Counted from the stretch's first letter, positions 50,118 to 59,783 are shown. The stretch: DNA of 64,000 bases from Natronoarchaeum rubrum (GCF_024494695.1 NZ_JANHDP010000008.1:192059-256058); one strand, 5' to 3'. Numbers and translations are program-made. Notes: generated by a model from the letters alone, not told the origin.

Positions 50118-50638
50118 TTGGATACCTCCGCGTCGAAGGTCGACTCGACGAACGCGACCGCGTCCTCGGGGTCGAGCCGGTGGTTCGAGGGGATCGAGCG
50201 GCTGGCCTTGTCGCGCTTGGCGACGCGGTAGCCGGGACGCACCAGGTTGACGGTGACGTCCAGTCCGAAGATCCCGATGCTCGGGTCGTACTCCTGGCTC
50301 GGGAAGTCGGTGTGCTCCTCGATCCCGAAGCTGAAGTTGCCGGTGTCGTCGAACTGCGACGCTCGCAGATCGGCGAGCGGCAGCGCGGTCTCCAGGAACT
50401 CGTGGGCGTCGTCAGCGCGAAGGGTGACCTTCGCGCCGATCGGATCGCCCTGGCGGATCCCGAAGTCCGGCTTGGTCGCTTTCGCCTGCGTGCGAACGCT
50501 CTCCTGCCCGGCGACCTCCTCGAGGATCTCCTCGGCGTTGGCGAGCTCGCGGCCGCCCTGACCGACGCCCATGTGGACGACGACCTTCTCGACGCGCGGT
50601 TCGCGCATCTCGTGGAAGTCGGCTTCTGCTTCGCTCAT
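50114..50638 (-). CDS. rpl5: Ribosomal protein uL5 (L5)
   Basis: 174 residues. [43 protein letters not shown] and [24 protein letters not shown] are conserved. [38 protein letters not shown] is the archaeal C-terminal block. It binds 5S rRNA and contacts the P-site tRNA. Confidence 0.96.
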   Translation of the reverse strand: MSEAEADFHEMREPRVEKVVVHMGVGQGGRELANAEEILEEVAGQESVRTQAKATKPDFGIRQGDPIGAKVTLRADDAHEFLETALPLADLRASQFDDTGNFSFGIEEHTDFPSQEYDPSIGIFGLDVTVNLVRPGYRVAKRDKASRSIPSNHRLDPEDAVAFVESTFDAEVSK

Positions 50639-51390
50639 TCGTCGTCACCCTCCTCAGTCTCGTCGTCTTCCGCGGACGCCTCGTCGAGGCCGCCCTCGAC
50701 GAAGTTCTCGTCGATGACGACGACGTAGGGCTCGACGGTCTCGAAGTCGCCGCTGCCGGCGACGCCCTCGACGAGGACGCCGTTGTCGCCGCTGCCGGGA
50801 GTGACCTGGATCTCCTCGATCCGGCCGATCTCGCCGGCGTGCTGGCCGCGGACGGCCGTCACGAGCGCGCCCTCCTCGTAGGGGAAGTGGGCGACGATTT
50901 CGTCGGTCTCGTTGTCGACGACGATCGAGTCGCCGCCGCCGTACTCGCTCCCGTCCTCGACGAGCAGGTTCTGCCCGTCGTGGAGGTTGAGCTGCGAGTC
51001 CCCGCCGGGAACCTGCTGCTTGTCGTCGATCTTGCCGAGCTTGCTGCCCGCTGCGTCGGCGTCGATGGCCGAGAGCGCGAGCCGGCCCCCTTCGTCGGGG
51101 AAGACACGGTAGTACTCCTCTCGCTCCGTGAACGCCAGGATGTCGAACATCCCGATCGGGCGGCTCTCGTCGGAGACGGCGACGCCGTTGACGAGGACCG
51201 CGTCGTTGTTCAGCGCGTAGCGCGCTTCCTTCTTGGAGTCGGCGTAGCCGAGCACGTCCCGCATCAGGACGACGAGGGGTACGCCCTCGCGTCCGTGCGG
51301 GCCGGAACCGGCCTTCACGGTGAAGGTGTCGGTCTTGCGCTCGACCGGCCAGGAGTCCGGTGCTGACAGTCGTTTCTGGTGTTTCGTCAT
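50635..51390 (-). CDS. rps4e: Ribosomal protein eS4 (S4e)
   Basis: 251 residues. [70 protein letters not shown] is the family start with the S4-like fold. The middle and C terminus hold a KOW-type segment ([25 protein letters not shown]) and an acidic tail. This small-subunit protein is absent from bacteria. Confidence 0.96.
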   Translation of the reverse strand: MTKHQKRLSAPDSWPVERKTDTFTVKAGSGPHGREGVPLVVLMRDVLGYADSKKEARYALNNDAVLVNGVAVSDESRPIGMFDILAFTEREEYYRVFPDEGGRLALSAIDADAAGSKLGKIDDKQQVPGGDSQLNLHDGQNLLVEDGSEYGGGDSIVVDNETDEIVAHFPYEEGALVTAVRGQHAGEIGRIEEIQVTPGSGDNGVLVEGVAGSGDFETVEPYVVVIDENFVEGGLDEASAEDDETEEGDDE

Positions 51391-51743
51391 TCGCTATCAC
51401 CTCGGAGACGGGCCTCGCGCCGGTCGTCCTCGAGATCGAGGTCCGTGATGCGGAGATTGCTGGCGTCCAGCGGCCGCGGGACCTCCTCGCCGTCGGCCTT
51501 CTCGACGGTGACGTCCTCGACGTGGACGACGCCGTCTTTGAGGTCGACGGTGACGACTTCCTCCTCCTCTCCGGCGTGGTCACCGCGCATGATCTCGACC
51601 GTGTCGCCCGCGTTGACGCGGGCGCGGCGACGGTCGAACTCGTCGCGGAGCTCGTCGGACAGGGTGGCGTGGACCTGCTTGTGTCGCTCGTGCAGGGGCG
51701 CGTCGTCCGTCTGATTTCGCTGTTTGCGTGGTTGTCGTGTCAT
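51387..51743 (-). CDS. rpl24: Ribosomal protein uL24 (L24)
   Basis: 118 residues. [31 protein letters not shown] is followed by the KOW motif [50 protein letters not shown]. An assembly initiator of the large subunit. The start precedes eS4 with a 4-bp overlap. Confidence 0.95.
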   Translation of the reverse strand: MTRQPRKQRNQTDDAPLHERHKQVHATLSDELRDEFDRRRARVNAGDTVEIMRGDHAGEEEEVVTVDLKDGVVHVEDVTVEKADGEEVPRPLDASNLRITDLDLEDDRREARLRGDSE

Positions 51744-51744
51744 A

Positions 51745-52143
51745 CTATACGATCATCGTAGCGGTGCTTGCGATGCTTCCGAACCGCTCTGCGACCTCCC
51801 GCGCGATGGGACCCTTGATCTCGGTCCCGCGCGGTTCCTCGTTCTCGTCGATGACGACGGCGGCGTTGTCCTCGAACTTGAGGCGGGTGCCGTCGGGTCG
51901 GCGGATCGACTTGCGCTGGCGGACGACTACCGCTTCGAGCACCTGGCGACGCATCTCGGGCGTCCCCTTGGTGACCGACACGGTGATCTTGTCGCCCAGA
52001 CCCGCCTTCGGGTGGCGGTTCTTGGCGCCGGAGTAACCGGCCACGCTGATGACCTTCAGTTCGCGCGCGCCGGTGTTGTCGGCGCACGTGATCAGCGAGC
52101 CCTTCTCGAGGCCCTGGGTCACGTCAGCGTTCAGCGCTTCCAT
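51745..52143 (-). CDS. rpl14: Ribosomal protein uL14 (L14)
   Basis: 132 residues from the ATG at 52143. [71 protein letters not shown] is the hallmark uL14 sequence. It sits at the subunit interface next to the factor-binding site. Its first base is shared with the uS17 stop region. Confidence 0.96.
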   Translation of the reverse strand: MEALNADVTQGLEKGSLITCADNTGARELKVISVAGYSGAKNRHPKAGLGDKITVSVTKGTPEMRRQVLEAVVVRQRKSIRRPDGTRLKFEDNAAVVIDENEEPRGTEIKGPIAREVAERFGSIASTATMIV

Positions 52144-52490
52144 CAGTCGCCACCTCCCGCGGCGGCGTCCTCGCCGTCGACCTGCTCGACGACGACGTGG
52201 CTCTTGGTCTTCGAGAGCGGTCGCGTCTCTGCGATGCGAACCGTGTCGCCGACCGAGAGGCCGAGACACTCCGGCGCGTGGGCCGGCACTCGGCTGCGTC
52301 GCTTCATCAGTCGGTCGTACTTCGGCACGTTCACGTCGTACTCCCGCTCGACGATCACGGTCTTCGTCATGTCTGTGGAGGCCACCTCGCCCTCGAGCGT
52401 CTGGCCGCGCACGGATAGCGATCCGTGGAACGGGCAGTTCTCGTCGGAGCAGGTGGTCTCCGGCTCTGGTACGTTTAATCCGATTGCCAT
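52143..52490 (-). CDS. rps17: Ribosomal protein uS17 (S17)
   Basis: 115 residues. The archaeal start [23 protein letters not shown] precedes the OB-fold ([55 protein letters not shown]). Its first 16 bases overlap the 3' end of the RNase P component gene. Confidence 0.96.
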   Translation of the reverse strand: MAIGLNVPEPETTCSDENCPFHGSLSVRGQTLEGEVASTDMTKTVIVEREYDVNVPKYDRLMKRRSRVPAHAPECLGLSVGDTVRIAETRPLSKTKSHVVVEQVDGEDAAAGGGD

Positions 52491-52966
52491 GGTGAATTCC
52501 CTCGTGTTTCGGTGCGTTCGGCGGGTCGTGAGAGCAGTCGCGAGCCATCCACCGTAACGTAGGTCACGCCATCGCCGGAGGGAGCGGCGGCGTCGGTTTC
52601 CCGATCGCCGACCGGTCGGTCGGCAAGCGCAGGATCGTCCTGCGCGGTCGCCGTCTGCCCTGCCTCCAGTTCTGACGCGATCCCCAACCCCTTCTCGGGG
52701 TCGGCGGCTTCATCTGTGGCGTGCCCGCTGGCACGGTCCTCGATCGCGAACTCGAATTTCGAGCCCTGCTTCGGCACCTGTCGCACCCGAGACGCGCCGC
52801 TGTCCGATCGTTCCCCTGCGGGAACGCTGTCGAGATGGAGAGTGTTGGCCGTCTCGACGACGACCCGCCCCTCGATCCCGACGAGGTCTGCGTTCGGAGC
52901 CTCGACGACCCGCGCGTGCAGGCCGTTGAGTTCGTGTCGTGGCAGCGTCTCGGGTGTCAGTGGCAT
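52475..52966 (-). CDS. rnp1: Ribonuclease P protein component 1 (Rpp29/Pop4 homologue), enlarged
   Basis: 163 residues from the ATG at 52966. The Sm-like core starts [39 protein letters not shown] (residues about 7-45), with the second half FEFAIED and [15 protein letters not shown]. Archaeal Rpp29 is usually around 95-105 residues; here about 50 acidic residues (about 85-132) interrupt the last strands. The protein aids the RNase P RNA in tRNA 5' maturation. The position between uL29 and uS17 is its usual archaeal place. Confidence 0.85.
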   Translation of the reverse strand: MPLTPETLPRHELNGLHARVVEAPNADLVGIEGRVVVETANTLHLDSVPAGERSDSGASRVRQVPKQGSKFEFAIEDRASGHATDEAADPEKGLGIASELEAGQTATAQDDPALADRPVGDRETDAAAPSGDGVTYVTVDGSRLLSRPAERTETRGNSPWQSD

Positions 52967-52967
52967 G

Positions 52968-53183
52968 TTATTCCTCGTCTTCGACGTCGCCTTCCTCGCG
53001 CTGGATCGTCTTGATCCGCGCGACGGCCTTGCGAAGCTCGCTGATGCGACCCGGATCCTCCGGGGCGCCACCCGCGGCCTGCACGGCCTTTGCGTTGAGC
53101 AGCTCGGTCTCGAACTCCTCGAGTTCTGCCTCGCGCTCGGCGGCCGTCATGTCGCGGATCTCCTCGGGGTGGAGAATCGGCAT
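52968..53183 (-). CDS. rpl29: Ribosomal protein uL29 (L29)
   Basis: 71 residues, two antiparallel helices: PEEIRDMTAAEREAELEEFETELLNAKAVQAAGG, then GRISELRKAVARIKTIQREE. It lies at the exit tunnel rim, where nascent-chain factors dock. It shares a base with the uS3 stop. Confidence 0.95.
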   Translation of the reverse strand: MPILHPEEIRDMTAAEREAELEEFETELLNAKAVQAAGGAPEDPGRISELRKAVARIKTIQREEGDVEDEE

Positions 53184-54127
53184 CAGGCGTCACCTCCCTC
53201 GTCGGAGTCCTCGTCGGCCTCCTCTTCCATCTCTTCCATCAGCTCGTCGGCCTCGGCCTCGACGTCCTCTTCGAGTTCGTCGAGCTCCTCGGCGATCTCC
53301 TCGTCCTCGTCGCCGGGGACCTCGACCTCCTCGAACTCCTCGTCGTCGGCCTCGGCGGCCTCCTCGACGACTTCCTCGTCGAGGACTTCCTCGGCGGACT
53401 CGGCTTCGGCGTCGGCCTCGCTGGCCGCGGCGCCCTCTTCGAGCTCCTCGAGTTCCTCCTCGTCGGGCTCCTCGAGCAGCTCCTCGACGCCCTCGCCGGC
53501 CTCGACCTCTTCCTCGAGAGCGGACACGTCGGCGTCCTCCTCGATCTCGAAGTCGTCGGGCAGCTCGGCGCCCGGCGGGATGATCTTGACGTCCACGCCG
53601 ATCGTCCCGAGCTTCATGACGGCGACGCCCTGACCGTGGTCGACGATCGTCTCGGCGGGCTCGCCGTTGTGCTTGATGTAGCCGTCGTTGAACTTCTCGA
53701 CGCGCGATCGCGCGCCGGTGACCTTCCCCGACAGGACGATCTCGGCGCCCAGCGCGCCGGCGTCCATGATGCGTTCGAGCGTGGTGTGGCCCGCCTTGCG
53801 GAAGTACCAACCGCGCTCGAGCGCGTTCGCGAGTCGGTCGGCGACGATCCGGGCGTTCAGGTCGGGTTCGTCGACCTCCTGAACGTCGATCTGGGGGTCC
53901 TCGAGGTCGAACCGCTCCTCGAGGGCCGTCGTGATCTTTCGGATGTTCTCGCCGCCCTTGCCGATCACCATACCGGGCTTCTCGGCTTTCAGGACGATCT
54001 GGGTGCCCATCGGCGTCTTGGCGACGTCCATGCCGCCGTAGCCGGCGCGACCCAGTTCGTCGGCGAAGAACTCGTCGATCTGGGACTTCTGCATCCCGTC
54101 CTCGATGAACTGGTGTTCGTCTGCCAT
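53183..54127 (-). CDS. rps3: Ribosomal protein uS3 (S3) with long acidic tail
   Basis: 314 residues. The core is about 210 residues: [60 protein letters not shown] with the KH motif GKGGENI, then [44 protein letters not shown]. The last 110 residues are nearly all Glu, Asp and Ala, with no fold expected. It binds mRNA at the entry channel. Confidence 0.95.
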   Translation of the reverse strand: MADEHQFIEDGMQKSQIDEFFADELGRAGYGGMDVAKTPMGTQIVLKAEKPGMVIGKGGENIRKITTALEERFDLEDPQIDVQEVDEPDLNARIVADRLANALERGWYFRKAGHTTLERIMDAGALGAEIVLSGKVTGARSRVEKFNDGYIKHNGEPAETIVDHGQGVAVMKLGTIGVDVKIIPPGAELPDDFEIEEDADVSALEEEVEAGEGVEELLEEPDEEELEELEEGAAASEADAEAESAEEVLDEEVVEEAAEADDEEFEEVEVPGDEDEEIAEELDELEEDVEAEADELMEEMEEEADEDSDEGGDA

Positions 54128-54588
54128 TATTCGTCAGCCTCCTTGAGGATGAGTTCGACGTCCACTTCGATCGTGTTCCAGGCCGTCGCTCGGCCCATCG
54201 CGCGGGGCTTGCGGCCCTGCACCTCGCCGACCTTGTGGGCGGCGACGTGCTCGATGATCATCTCCTCGCCGTCGAACCCCTGGTGGTCGGCGTTGTTGAC
54301 GGCGTTCTCGATCAGGTCGAGGAACTCGCCGCTGGCCTTCTCGGGGTAGCGACCGGCGTCCCAGCCGTCGACGCCGGACTTGTGGCCGACGCCGCTGTTG
54401 TGCTGGCGGAACGGGACGGGCTGTTCCTCGGCGATGACCGCTTCGAGGTACTCGGTGGCCTCGGCGGCGGTCTTGCCCTTGATCTCTCGGGCGATCGCCT
54501 TGCTGTGCTTGTGGCTCATGTGACGCTCCCGGAGCATGGCTTTCGCCGTCGAATCCGGGTCCACGTCGACGCTGTAGTTGATTCCCAT
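54127..54588 (-). CDS. rpl22: Ribosomal protein uL22 (L22)
   Basis: 153 residues. [40 protein letters not shown] is the archaeal family start. The C-terminal beta hairpin region reads [37 protein letters not shown]. It lines the exit tunnel. Its stop and the next start share a base. Confidence 0.95.
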   Translation of the reverse strand: MGINYSVDVDPDSTAKAMLRERHMSHKHSKAIAREIKGKTAAEATEYLEAVIAEEQPVPFRQHNSGVGHKSGVDGWDAGRYPEKASGEFLDLIENAVNNADHQGFDGEEMIIEHVAAHKVGEVQGRKPRAMGRATAWNTIEVDVELILKEADE

Positions 54589-54591
54589 GGT

Positions 54592-55017
54592 TTACTTGAG
54601 CGGTACGAACTTCGACGAGCGGGTCGCACCGATGCCGGCCTGACCGTGTTCGACGGACGTCCGGGTGAGCTGGAACTCGCCCAGGTAATGGCCGATCATC
54701 TCGGGCTGAACCTCGACGCGCTCGAAGCTCTGGCCGGTGTAGACCGCGAACGTCAGTCCGACGAACTCGGGCAGGATCGGCATGTCGCGCAGGTGCGTTC
54801 GGATCGGGTCGTTGGCCGTCTCCTCCTCGCCCTTGTCGCTGGCTTTCTCGAGCAGCTTCTCGTGCTCGACGGTGAGCCCGCGCTCGATAGTTCGCCGCTG
54901 GCGTGCGGGGAGCAGTTCCGCGACTTCCTCGAGATCCATCTCCTGCAGCTCGTCGAGTGTGTGACCGCGGTAGGTGAACTCACCTTCGCGGCCGGTTCTG
55001 TATTCGGATTCGCTCAT
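54592..55017 (-). CDS. rps19: Ribosomal protein uS19 (S19)
   Basis: 141 residues. [46 protein letters not shown] is the archaeal N-terminal extension. The conserved core follows: [69 protein letters not shown]. It binds the head of the small subunit. Confidence 0.96.
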   Translation of the reverse strand: MSESEYRTGREGEFTYRGHTLDELQEMDLEEVAELLPARQRRTIERGLTVEHEKLLEKASDKGEEETANDPIRTHLRDMPILPEFVGLTFAVYTGQSFERVEVQPEMIGHYLGEFQLTRTSVEHGQAGIGATRSSKFVPLK

Positions 55018-55736
55018 TCGTTCCCACCCCGTCCGGTTCGCTTGGACGCGATGTCACCGACTTTGCGGCCCGGGGGCGTGTCCCGCGAGACGCTCTTGGG
55101 TTTGCCGGGGTGCTGGCGGCCGCCGCCACCGAACGGGTGGTCGACGGCGTTCATCGCCACACCGCGGACGCGCGGGTACTTCGTCCCGCGTGCTTTCATC
55201 TTGTGGTGCTTGTTACCGGCCTTGACGAACGGCTTCTCCGTCCGTCCGCCGCCGGCGACGACGCCGATGGTCGCTCGGCAGTCGGGGTCGAGGCGCTTGA
55301 CCTCGCCCGACGGGAGCTGGATGACCGCGGCGTCCCGATCGTGCGTGATCAGGTCCGCGCTCACGCCGGAGGCGCGAGCGTACTGACCGCCGTCGCCGGG
55401 GTTGGCCTCGACGTTACAGACCGGCACGCCTTCCGGGATCTCGGCCAGGGGAAGCGTGTTGCCGGGCTGGATCTCCGCTGAGATGCCGACCTGGATTCGG
55501 TCGCCGATGCCGACGCCTTCCGGCGCCAGCACCATCCGCTGGTCGCCGTCGTCGAACTCGACGACCGCCACGGGCGCGGAGCGCGCGGGGTCGTGCGTGA
55601 TGTCGATGACGTCGCCAGCGACGAGGTCGCTGTCTTCTGCGGTCTTGTGCTGCTTGTCGGACTTGTAGCGGTGCGAAGGAGCTCGGAACGTCGAGCCGCC
55701 GCGACCGCGTCGTTGTCCCTGAATTCGTCGTCCCAT
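55014..55736 (-). CDS. rpl2: Ribosomal protein uL2 (L2)
   Basis: 240 residues. [24 protein letters not shown] is the start. The C terminus carries [64 protein letters not shown], including the His of [14 protein letters not shown] near the peptidyl transferase centre. Confidence 0.97.
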   Translation of the reverse strand: MGRRIQGQRRGRGGSTFRAPSHRYKSDKQHKTAEDSDLVAGDVIDITHDPARSAPVAVVEFDDGDQRMVLAPEGVGIGDRIQVGISAEIQPGNTLPLAEIPEGVPVCNVEANPGDGGQYARASGVSADLITHDRDAAVIQLPSGEVKRLDPDCRATIGVVAGGGRTEKPFVKAGNKHHKMKARGTKYPRVRGVAMNAVDHPFGGGGRQHPGKPKSVSRDTPPGRKVGDIASKRTGRGGNE

Positions 55737-55738
55737 TC

Positions 55739-55993
55739 TTAGAACACCCCGATTCTGGAGGCGACCTCGTCGGCCGCGTCGTCCTCACCGAGCTTCACGG
55801 TGGCCTTCTTGGTGCCGTCCATCGTGATCTGCGTGTTGACGTCGACGACGTCGACGTCGAATCGCTCGGAGACGGCGTCGGCGATCTCGGGCTTGGCGGC
55901 GTCGATGTCGACGACGAACTGGAGCTTGTTCTCGAAGTCCATGTCGTTCATCGCCTTCTCCGTGACGAGCGGGTGTACGATCACACTGCTCAT
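55739..55993 (-). CDS. rpl23: Ribosomal protein uL23 (L23)
   Basis: 84 residues. VIVHPLVTEKAMNDMDFENKLQFVVDIDAAKPEIADAVSERFDVDVVDVNTQI and TMDGTKKATVKL are the family core. It sits at the tunnel exit, where signal recognition particle docks. Confidence 0.96.
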   Translation of the reverse strand: MSSVIVHPLVTEKAMNDMDFENKLQFVVDIDAAKPEIADAVSERFDVDVVDVNTQITMDGTKKATVKLGEDDAADEVASRIGVF

Positions 55994-56742
55994 CGCTCGG
56001 CCACCTCCTCGAGTGCGCTCTCGGTGAACACCGTCAGTCGACCGCCCTGCGCGCCGGGCGCGAGGTCCTCGGCGTTGACCTCCGCGGCCGTCGCGACGTC
56101 GGCGCCGGCGAGGTTGCGCGCGGCCTTCGAGAGGCCGGCGTCGCTCGACGTGACGAAGAGGATCGACTTCGGCGTCTTGTACTTCCGTCCGCGAGTCTTA
56201 CCGCGACCCGAGCGGATCGATCGATTCTCGTCGGCGCGCTCGACGTCCTCGTGGACGCCGAGCTCCTCGAGCAGCGAAACGACCTCCTGGGTCTTGACCA
56301 GATCCTCGAACTCGTCGTCGACGACGAGCGGCAGTTCGAGATCCTCGTCGAACTCGTGGCCGCGCTCGGCCACCAGATCGGCGTCCGCGGTGGCGGCGAT
56401 CGCCGAGCGGACCGCCTTCTTTCGCTCCTTGTCGTTGACGTCGAGGCCCTGGTCCTTCTCGGCCTTCGGCGGATGCGCCTTGCGCCCGCCGACGGCCTGG
56501 GGGACGCGGCGGGCTTCCCCGTTCTGTCGGGGAACGTGGGCCATGCCGCGACCGCTGCCCGGCGACTCGGCCGGGGTCCGGAGGCCGGCGTACTCGTCTG
56601 CGCCGTAGTCCTGCTTTCTGTTTGCCTGGGCGGCGAGCACCGCGCGCTCGATCAGGTCCTGCCGAACGTGGGTCTCGAAGACCCCCGGCAGGTCGACCGT
56701 GCCCGCGTCCTCGCCGTCCAGGTCGCGTACTGTTGCTTGCAT
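55990..56742 (-). CDS. rpl4: Ribosomal protein uL4 (L4/L1e)
   Basis: 250 residues. VDLPGVFETHVRQDLIERAVLAAQANRKQDYGADEYAGLRTPAESPGSGRGMAHVPRQNGEARRVPQAVGGRKAHPPKAEKDQGLDVN is the tunnel-lining loop and its flanks. KYKTPKSILFVTSSDAGLSKAARNLAGADVATAAEVNAEDLAPGAQGGRLTVFTESALEE is the C-terminal domain. It overlaps uL23 by 4 bp. Confidence 0.96.
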   Translation of the reverse strand: MQATVRDLDGEDAGTVDLPGVFETHVRQDLIERAVLAAQANRKQDYGADEYAGLRTPAESPGSGRGMAHVPRQNGEARRVPQAVGGRKAHPPKAEKDQGLDVNDKERKKAVRSAIAATADADLVAERGHEFDEDLELPLVVDDEFEDLVKTQEVVSLLEELGVHEDVERADENRSIRSGRGKTRGRKYKTPKSILFVTSSDAGLSKAARNLAGADVATAAEVNAEDLAPGAQGGRLTVFTESALEEVAER

Positions 56743-56745
56743 GAA

Positions 56746-57768
56746 TTATCCCTGGTTCGACTCCGTGGATACGTAGCGCACCTCGGGGTCGAGGCGCGGC
56801 TGGTCGTTCGGTCGCACGGCCGTCCGCAGTCGGAGCAGGCGCTCCTCGGGACCCGGTGCCGAGCCCTTGATGAGCGCGTAGTCGCCCTCGACCTCGCCGT
56901 AGTTGACGAAGCCGCCGTCGGGAGTGACGCCGTCTTCGCCGCCCTCGCCGAGATCGATGAGGCGCTTGTTCAGCTCCGTGCGCTGGTGGTAGCCGGTCTG
57001 ACCCTGCTGGGGAACCGTCGAGCGAACGCGCGACGGGTTCCAGGGGCCGAGGTTACCGATCCGGCGCCGCCAGCCCTGGCGGGCGTGCTTGCCTTTGCGT
57101 TTCTGGACGCCCCAGCGCTTGACGGGGCCCTGGGTGCCCTTGCCCTTGGTGACGCCGGCGACGTCGAGATACTCGCCGGGCCGGAAGATCTGGTCGGCGG
57201 CGTGCGAGCCGCCCTCCTCCAGCAGATCGAGACCGTATTCGAGGCGGTCCTCGAGGGAGCCGCCGCCGATCCGAGTCTCCATGACGTCGGGCTTCTTCTT
57301 GGGGACGCTCTTGACCTCCTCGGGGACCGTGTGCGTGATCATCCGCAGGTCCGCGATCCGACCGTCCTCGAGGGTCTCTCGGATCTCGGATTCGGCGGCG
57401 TCGCGGTCGTGGTCCTCGGGCAGATCCAGCGTCCGGTCGAGTTCGTCGTGGAACTCGTCGGCCCAGATCTCCGTCAGGGGCGTCTTTCCGTAGGGTGTGT
57501 CCTCGTACGCTCGCAGGGCGACCGCCCGCATGGGCGGGGTCTCCACGATGGTGACGGGCACCGTCTCCTCCATTCCTTCGCGCGGGGAGTCGGCTTCGTC
57601 GTTGATCATCACCACGTGGGACATGCCGGCCTTGTAACCGGCGAAACCCTGCAGCGTCGGCTGTCCGTCGTCGTCCGGCCACGATCTAAAGCGCGGTACC
57701 TCGCTGGTCGCGCGCTTGCGGGGGCCGAACCCCAACGAGCCTTTGCGTGGTCTGCTTGGTTGTGGCAT
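56746..57768 (-). CDS. rpl3: Ribosomal protein uL3 (L3)
   Basis: 340 residues. PQPSRPRKGSLGFGPRKRATSEVPRFRSWP is the archaeal-eukaryotic start. DVAGVTKGKGTQGPVKRWGVQKRKGKHARQGWRRRIGNLGPWNPSRVRSTVPQQGQTGYHQRTELNKRLIDLG holds the finger that reaches the peptidyl transferase centre. An assembly initiator. It directly follows the SPOUT gene, 7 bp apart. Confidence 0.97.
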   Translation of the reverse strand: MPQPSRPRKGSLGFGPRKRATSEVPRFRSWPDDDGQPTLQGFAGYKAGMSHVVMINDEADSPREGMEETVPVTIVETPPMRAVALRAYEDTPYGKTPLTEIWADEFHDELDRTLDLPEDHDRDAAESEIRETLEDGRIADLRMITHTVPEEVKSVPKKKPDVMETRIGGGSLEDRLEYGLDLLEEGGSHAADQIFRPGEYLDVAGVTKGKGTQGPVKRWGVQKRKGKHARQGWRRRIGNLGPWNPSRVRSTVPQQGQTGYHQRTELNKRLIDLGEGGEDGVTPDGGFVNYGEVEGDYALIKGSAPGPEERLLRLRTAVRPNDQPRLDPEVRYVSTESNQG

Positions 57769-57775
57769 TGTTATT

Positions 57776-58645
57776 TCACTCTGGTAGTGTCAGGCTGGCG
57801 AGTGAGGCGAACATCGCTTCCTCCGTTCGCACGACCTCGCTGCCCTGGTTCGGGACCGTGTTCAGCCAGAGGTCGAACCGGTTGGGTGCGTCCGATTCGA
57901 CTGTGATCCGCGACGAGCCGCCCTCGTCGCCGTCCGCGTCGTCGACGGTGATACCGTCGAGCATCGCCGGAAGCCCTCTCTCGGGCGCGCCGAAGGCGAC
58001 GGTCGTCCCGTCCGCCCTGACGCGTCCGGCCAGCGATCCGAGCCGCGACGTGGTGAGATTCTCGCCGAATCTCGACGTCGCGATCCGGACGCCGGCGTCC
58101 TCACGGCCGAGCGCTTCCGATAGGTCCGCACGATCGACCGAGAACCCCGGAAGGGGTTCGTCGACCAGCTTCGCACGGACCGGCTCTCGCGAAGAGATCC
58201 TGACTGTTACGCGTTCTCCCTCGGTCACCTCCATTCCCGGAGGGACGCCGAGCGAGATCGGGTGTTGCATTCCGCAATTGACCCGTACGCGCCCGTCAGG
58301 TCCGACCTCGGTCACGATTCCCTGTCTTGTCGACCCCGGACCGTCTGATCCGGAGCCGGTCTGTGACGAGGCGAGCAGCGGCGGCAGGATGCCGGCATAC
58401 TCCAGTTCGTCCCGACGCCCCCAGGCCTCCTTTCGGAGGTAGGGTGGCGTCGCGGCGTACCGCAACACCGTTTCGACGAACCCGCCGCCCCATCTACGCT
58501 CGCCTTCCCCGTCGGGGAAGACGGTCAAGCGGTCCGCCCGGAACACCGTCGCCGCGCGGGCGACGTAACCGATCTTGCGCGTCGCCTCGCGCTTGTCTTC
58601 GGCTTCCCGGACGAGGGACGACGGCACGAGCAGGCTGACTGTCAT
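57776..58645 (-). CDS. SPOUT-family putative RNA methyltransferase (SPOUT1/CENP-32-like, DUF171)
   Basis: 289 residues. TVSLLVPSSLVREAEDKREATRKIGYVARAATVFRADRLTVF is the N-terminal half of the knotted fold. VLRYAATPPYLRKEAW and GILPPLLASSQTG follow. An inserted OB-like domain (IVTEVGPDGRVRVNCGMQHPISLGVPPGMEV) comes next, and the C-terminal knot shows FGAPERGLPAMLDG and FDLWLNTVPNQGSEVVRTEEAMFASLASL, the SAM-binding turn. Relatives are proposed uridine-N3 methyltransferases of rRNA. It is the first gene of the ribosomal superoperon, so its target may be rRNA of the forming subunit. Confidence 0.85.
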   Translation of the reverse strand: MTVSLLVPSSLVREAEDKREATRKIGYVARAATVFRADRLTVFPDGEGERRWGGGFVETVLRYAATPPYLRKEAWGRRDELEYAGILPPLLASSQTGSGSDGPGSTRQGIVTEVGPDGRVRVNCGMQHPISLGVPPGMEVTEGERVTVRISSREPVRAKLVDEPLPGFSVDRADLSEALGREDAGVRIATSRFGENLTTSRLGSLAGRVRADGTTVAFGAPERGLPAMLDGITVDDADGDEGGSSRITVESDAPNRFDLWLNTVPNQGSEVVRTEEAMFASLASLTLPE

Positions 58646-58701
58646 GCCGTGACGCTTCGACGCCTCGCCACTAGACTGTGCCGATGTTTTTCCCGTCCGG
58701 T

Positions 58702-58709
58702 GGTATAAG
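58702..58709 (-). promoter_or_regulatory. TATA element for the S10/spc superoperon
   Basis: CTTATACC on the minus strand, about 60 nt before the SPOUT gene start at 58645, predicts a transcript start near 58678 with a leader of about 30 nt. It is the only good promoter shape I see before the whole ribosomal cluster. Confidence 0.6.
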
Positions 58710-58866
58710 GGTAGCGGAACGGATTCGGGGCTGTGAGCCGTTCACATCCGCGTTGTGAGGGGTTCACGCGATTCTGGACGGCGTCGTTTCGGAGGCGGTC
58801 GCTCCGCCCGCGTGCGTAGAGACCTAATAAGCGGAGTCGATCGGGGAGGTAGACGCGGCTCCGGTA

Positions 58867-58977
58867 CGATGTCGCTCCGTCGTGACGCCGCTCTCCGTCG
58901 TGATGCGGTTCAGTGCGATGCCGCTCGTGACGCGCGTCAGGATACCGCTTCGGCAGCACGATGCCGCTTTGGCAGAC
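58867..58977. repeat. Degenerate short tandem repeats
   Basis: Units such as GATGTCGCTCCGTCGT, GACGCCGCTCTCCGTCGT, GATGCCGCTCGTGACGC, GATACCGCTTCGGCAGCAC and GATGCCGCTTTGGCAGAC follow each other. Spacing is irregular. No flanking tract of a known repeat family is seen. Confidence 0.45.
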
Positions 58978-59163
58978 TGTAGCTCCAGCGAGAAACGGAC
59001 CTTTCGATGCAGCGCCTTCTGACGCCGCGGTAGAGCCGGCGTCCGCTCGAGAGTGCGCACGAATCGTCGTCGCGCCGCCGAAGACGAACGGTCGATCCGG
59101 CGCCGCCGGCACGCGGCACCGTCCCGTGGTTTCGCGTGACGGAGCGGCGTCGATTCGCAACCC

Positions 59164-59169
59164 TTTTAC
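59164..59169 (+). promoter_or_regulatory. Promoter element of the tRNA-Gly gene
   Basis: TTTTAC lies about 38 nt before the mature 5' end of the tRNA. This leaves room for a short 5' leader removed by RNase P. Confidence 0.45.
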
Positions 59170-59204
59170 ATTCATCCCCCGATAGTTGTGATTGCAGACG
59201 AAGG

Positions 59205-59275
59205 GCGTCGGTAGTGTAGTGGTATCACGTGACCTTGCCATGGTCACAACCTGGGTTCAAATCCCAGCCGACGCA
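59205..59275 (+). tRNA. tRNA-Gly (anticodon GCC)
   Basis: The 7-bp acceptor stem pairs GCGTCGG (59205-59211) with CCGACGC (59268-59274), and the discriminator is A at 59275. The T arm contains GGTTCAAATCC. The anticodon stem TGACC/GGTCA encloses TTGCCAT with anticodon GCC at 59237-59239, which reads GGC and GGU. No CCA is encoded and there is no intron. Confidence 0.97.
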
Positions 59276-59416
59276 TTTCTCTCCGAAGCTAACTCCCGAG
59301 CAGGAGTGCCGTCATCCCGATAATTATCGACCGCTCGTCGCGATTTCGCGGGAACCAGTAGACCAGCCATTGCGAGAACCAGTAGCGTTAGGCGTCCGGA
59401 CGTGAACGAGTCGACC

Positions 59417-59728
59417 ATGACAGTCGTCGCACTCCTGTCGGTCGCACCGGTGATCGAGGACAGCATGGCCGGCGAGGTCGCCAAAGCGGTCGACGCGCTC
59501 GACGACTACGACGTCGAGTACGAGACCAACCCGATGGGGACGGTGATCGAGGCCGAGACGACCGAAGAGTTGTTCGCCGCCGCACAGGCGGCCCACGAGG
59601 CCGTCGACGCAGACCGAGTCAGTACTGTACTGAAGATCGACGATAAGCGGACGGTCGAGACGGACGCCGACGCAAAAGTGCAATCGGTCGAGGATCACCT
59701 GGGGCGAGCGCCCCGAAGCGAGCGGTAG
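59417..59728 (+). CDS. MTH1187-family thiamine-binding-like protein
   Basis: 103 residues from the ATG at 59417. VVALLSVAPVIEDSMAGEVAKAVDALDDYDVEYETNPMGTVIEAETTEELFAAAQAAHEAV is a ferredoxin-like fold with the MG/TVIE strand of the MTH1187/YkoF group. Members bind thiamine or hydroxymethylpyrimidine, or bundle in tetramers. No thiamine genes are adjacent, so the ligand is unproven here. Confidence 0.8.
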   Translation: MTVVALLSVAPVIEDSMAGEVAKAVDALDDYDVEYETNPMGTVIEAETTEELFAAAQAAHEAVDADRVSTVLKIDDKRTVETDADAKVQSVEDHLGRAPRSER

Positions 59729-59783
59729 CCGAACCGGTTCCGCGAAAGCCCTTCAAGCGAGCAGTCCCTACAGGAGGTCGACC

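Larger units (their letters stand above)
58646..59204. other. Intergenic region, 559 bp, with promoter of the ribosomal superoperon and degenerate repeats
   Basis: It holds the superoperon promoter at 58702 and, at 58867-58977, about six degenerate units of 16-22 bp around GATGCCGCT. A cctaataagc box near 58825 and the tRNA promoter at 59164 are the other features. I find no open reading frame with acidic composition and no RNA gene. Confidence 0.5.
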
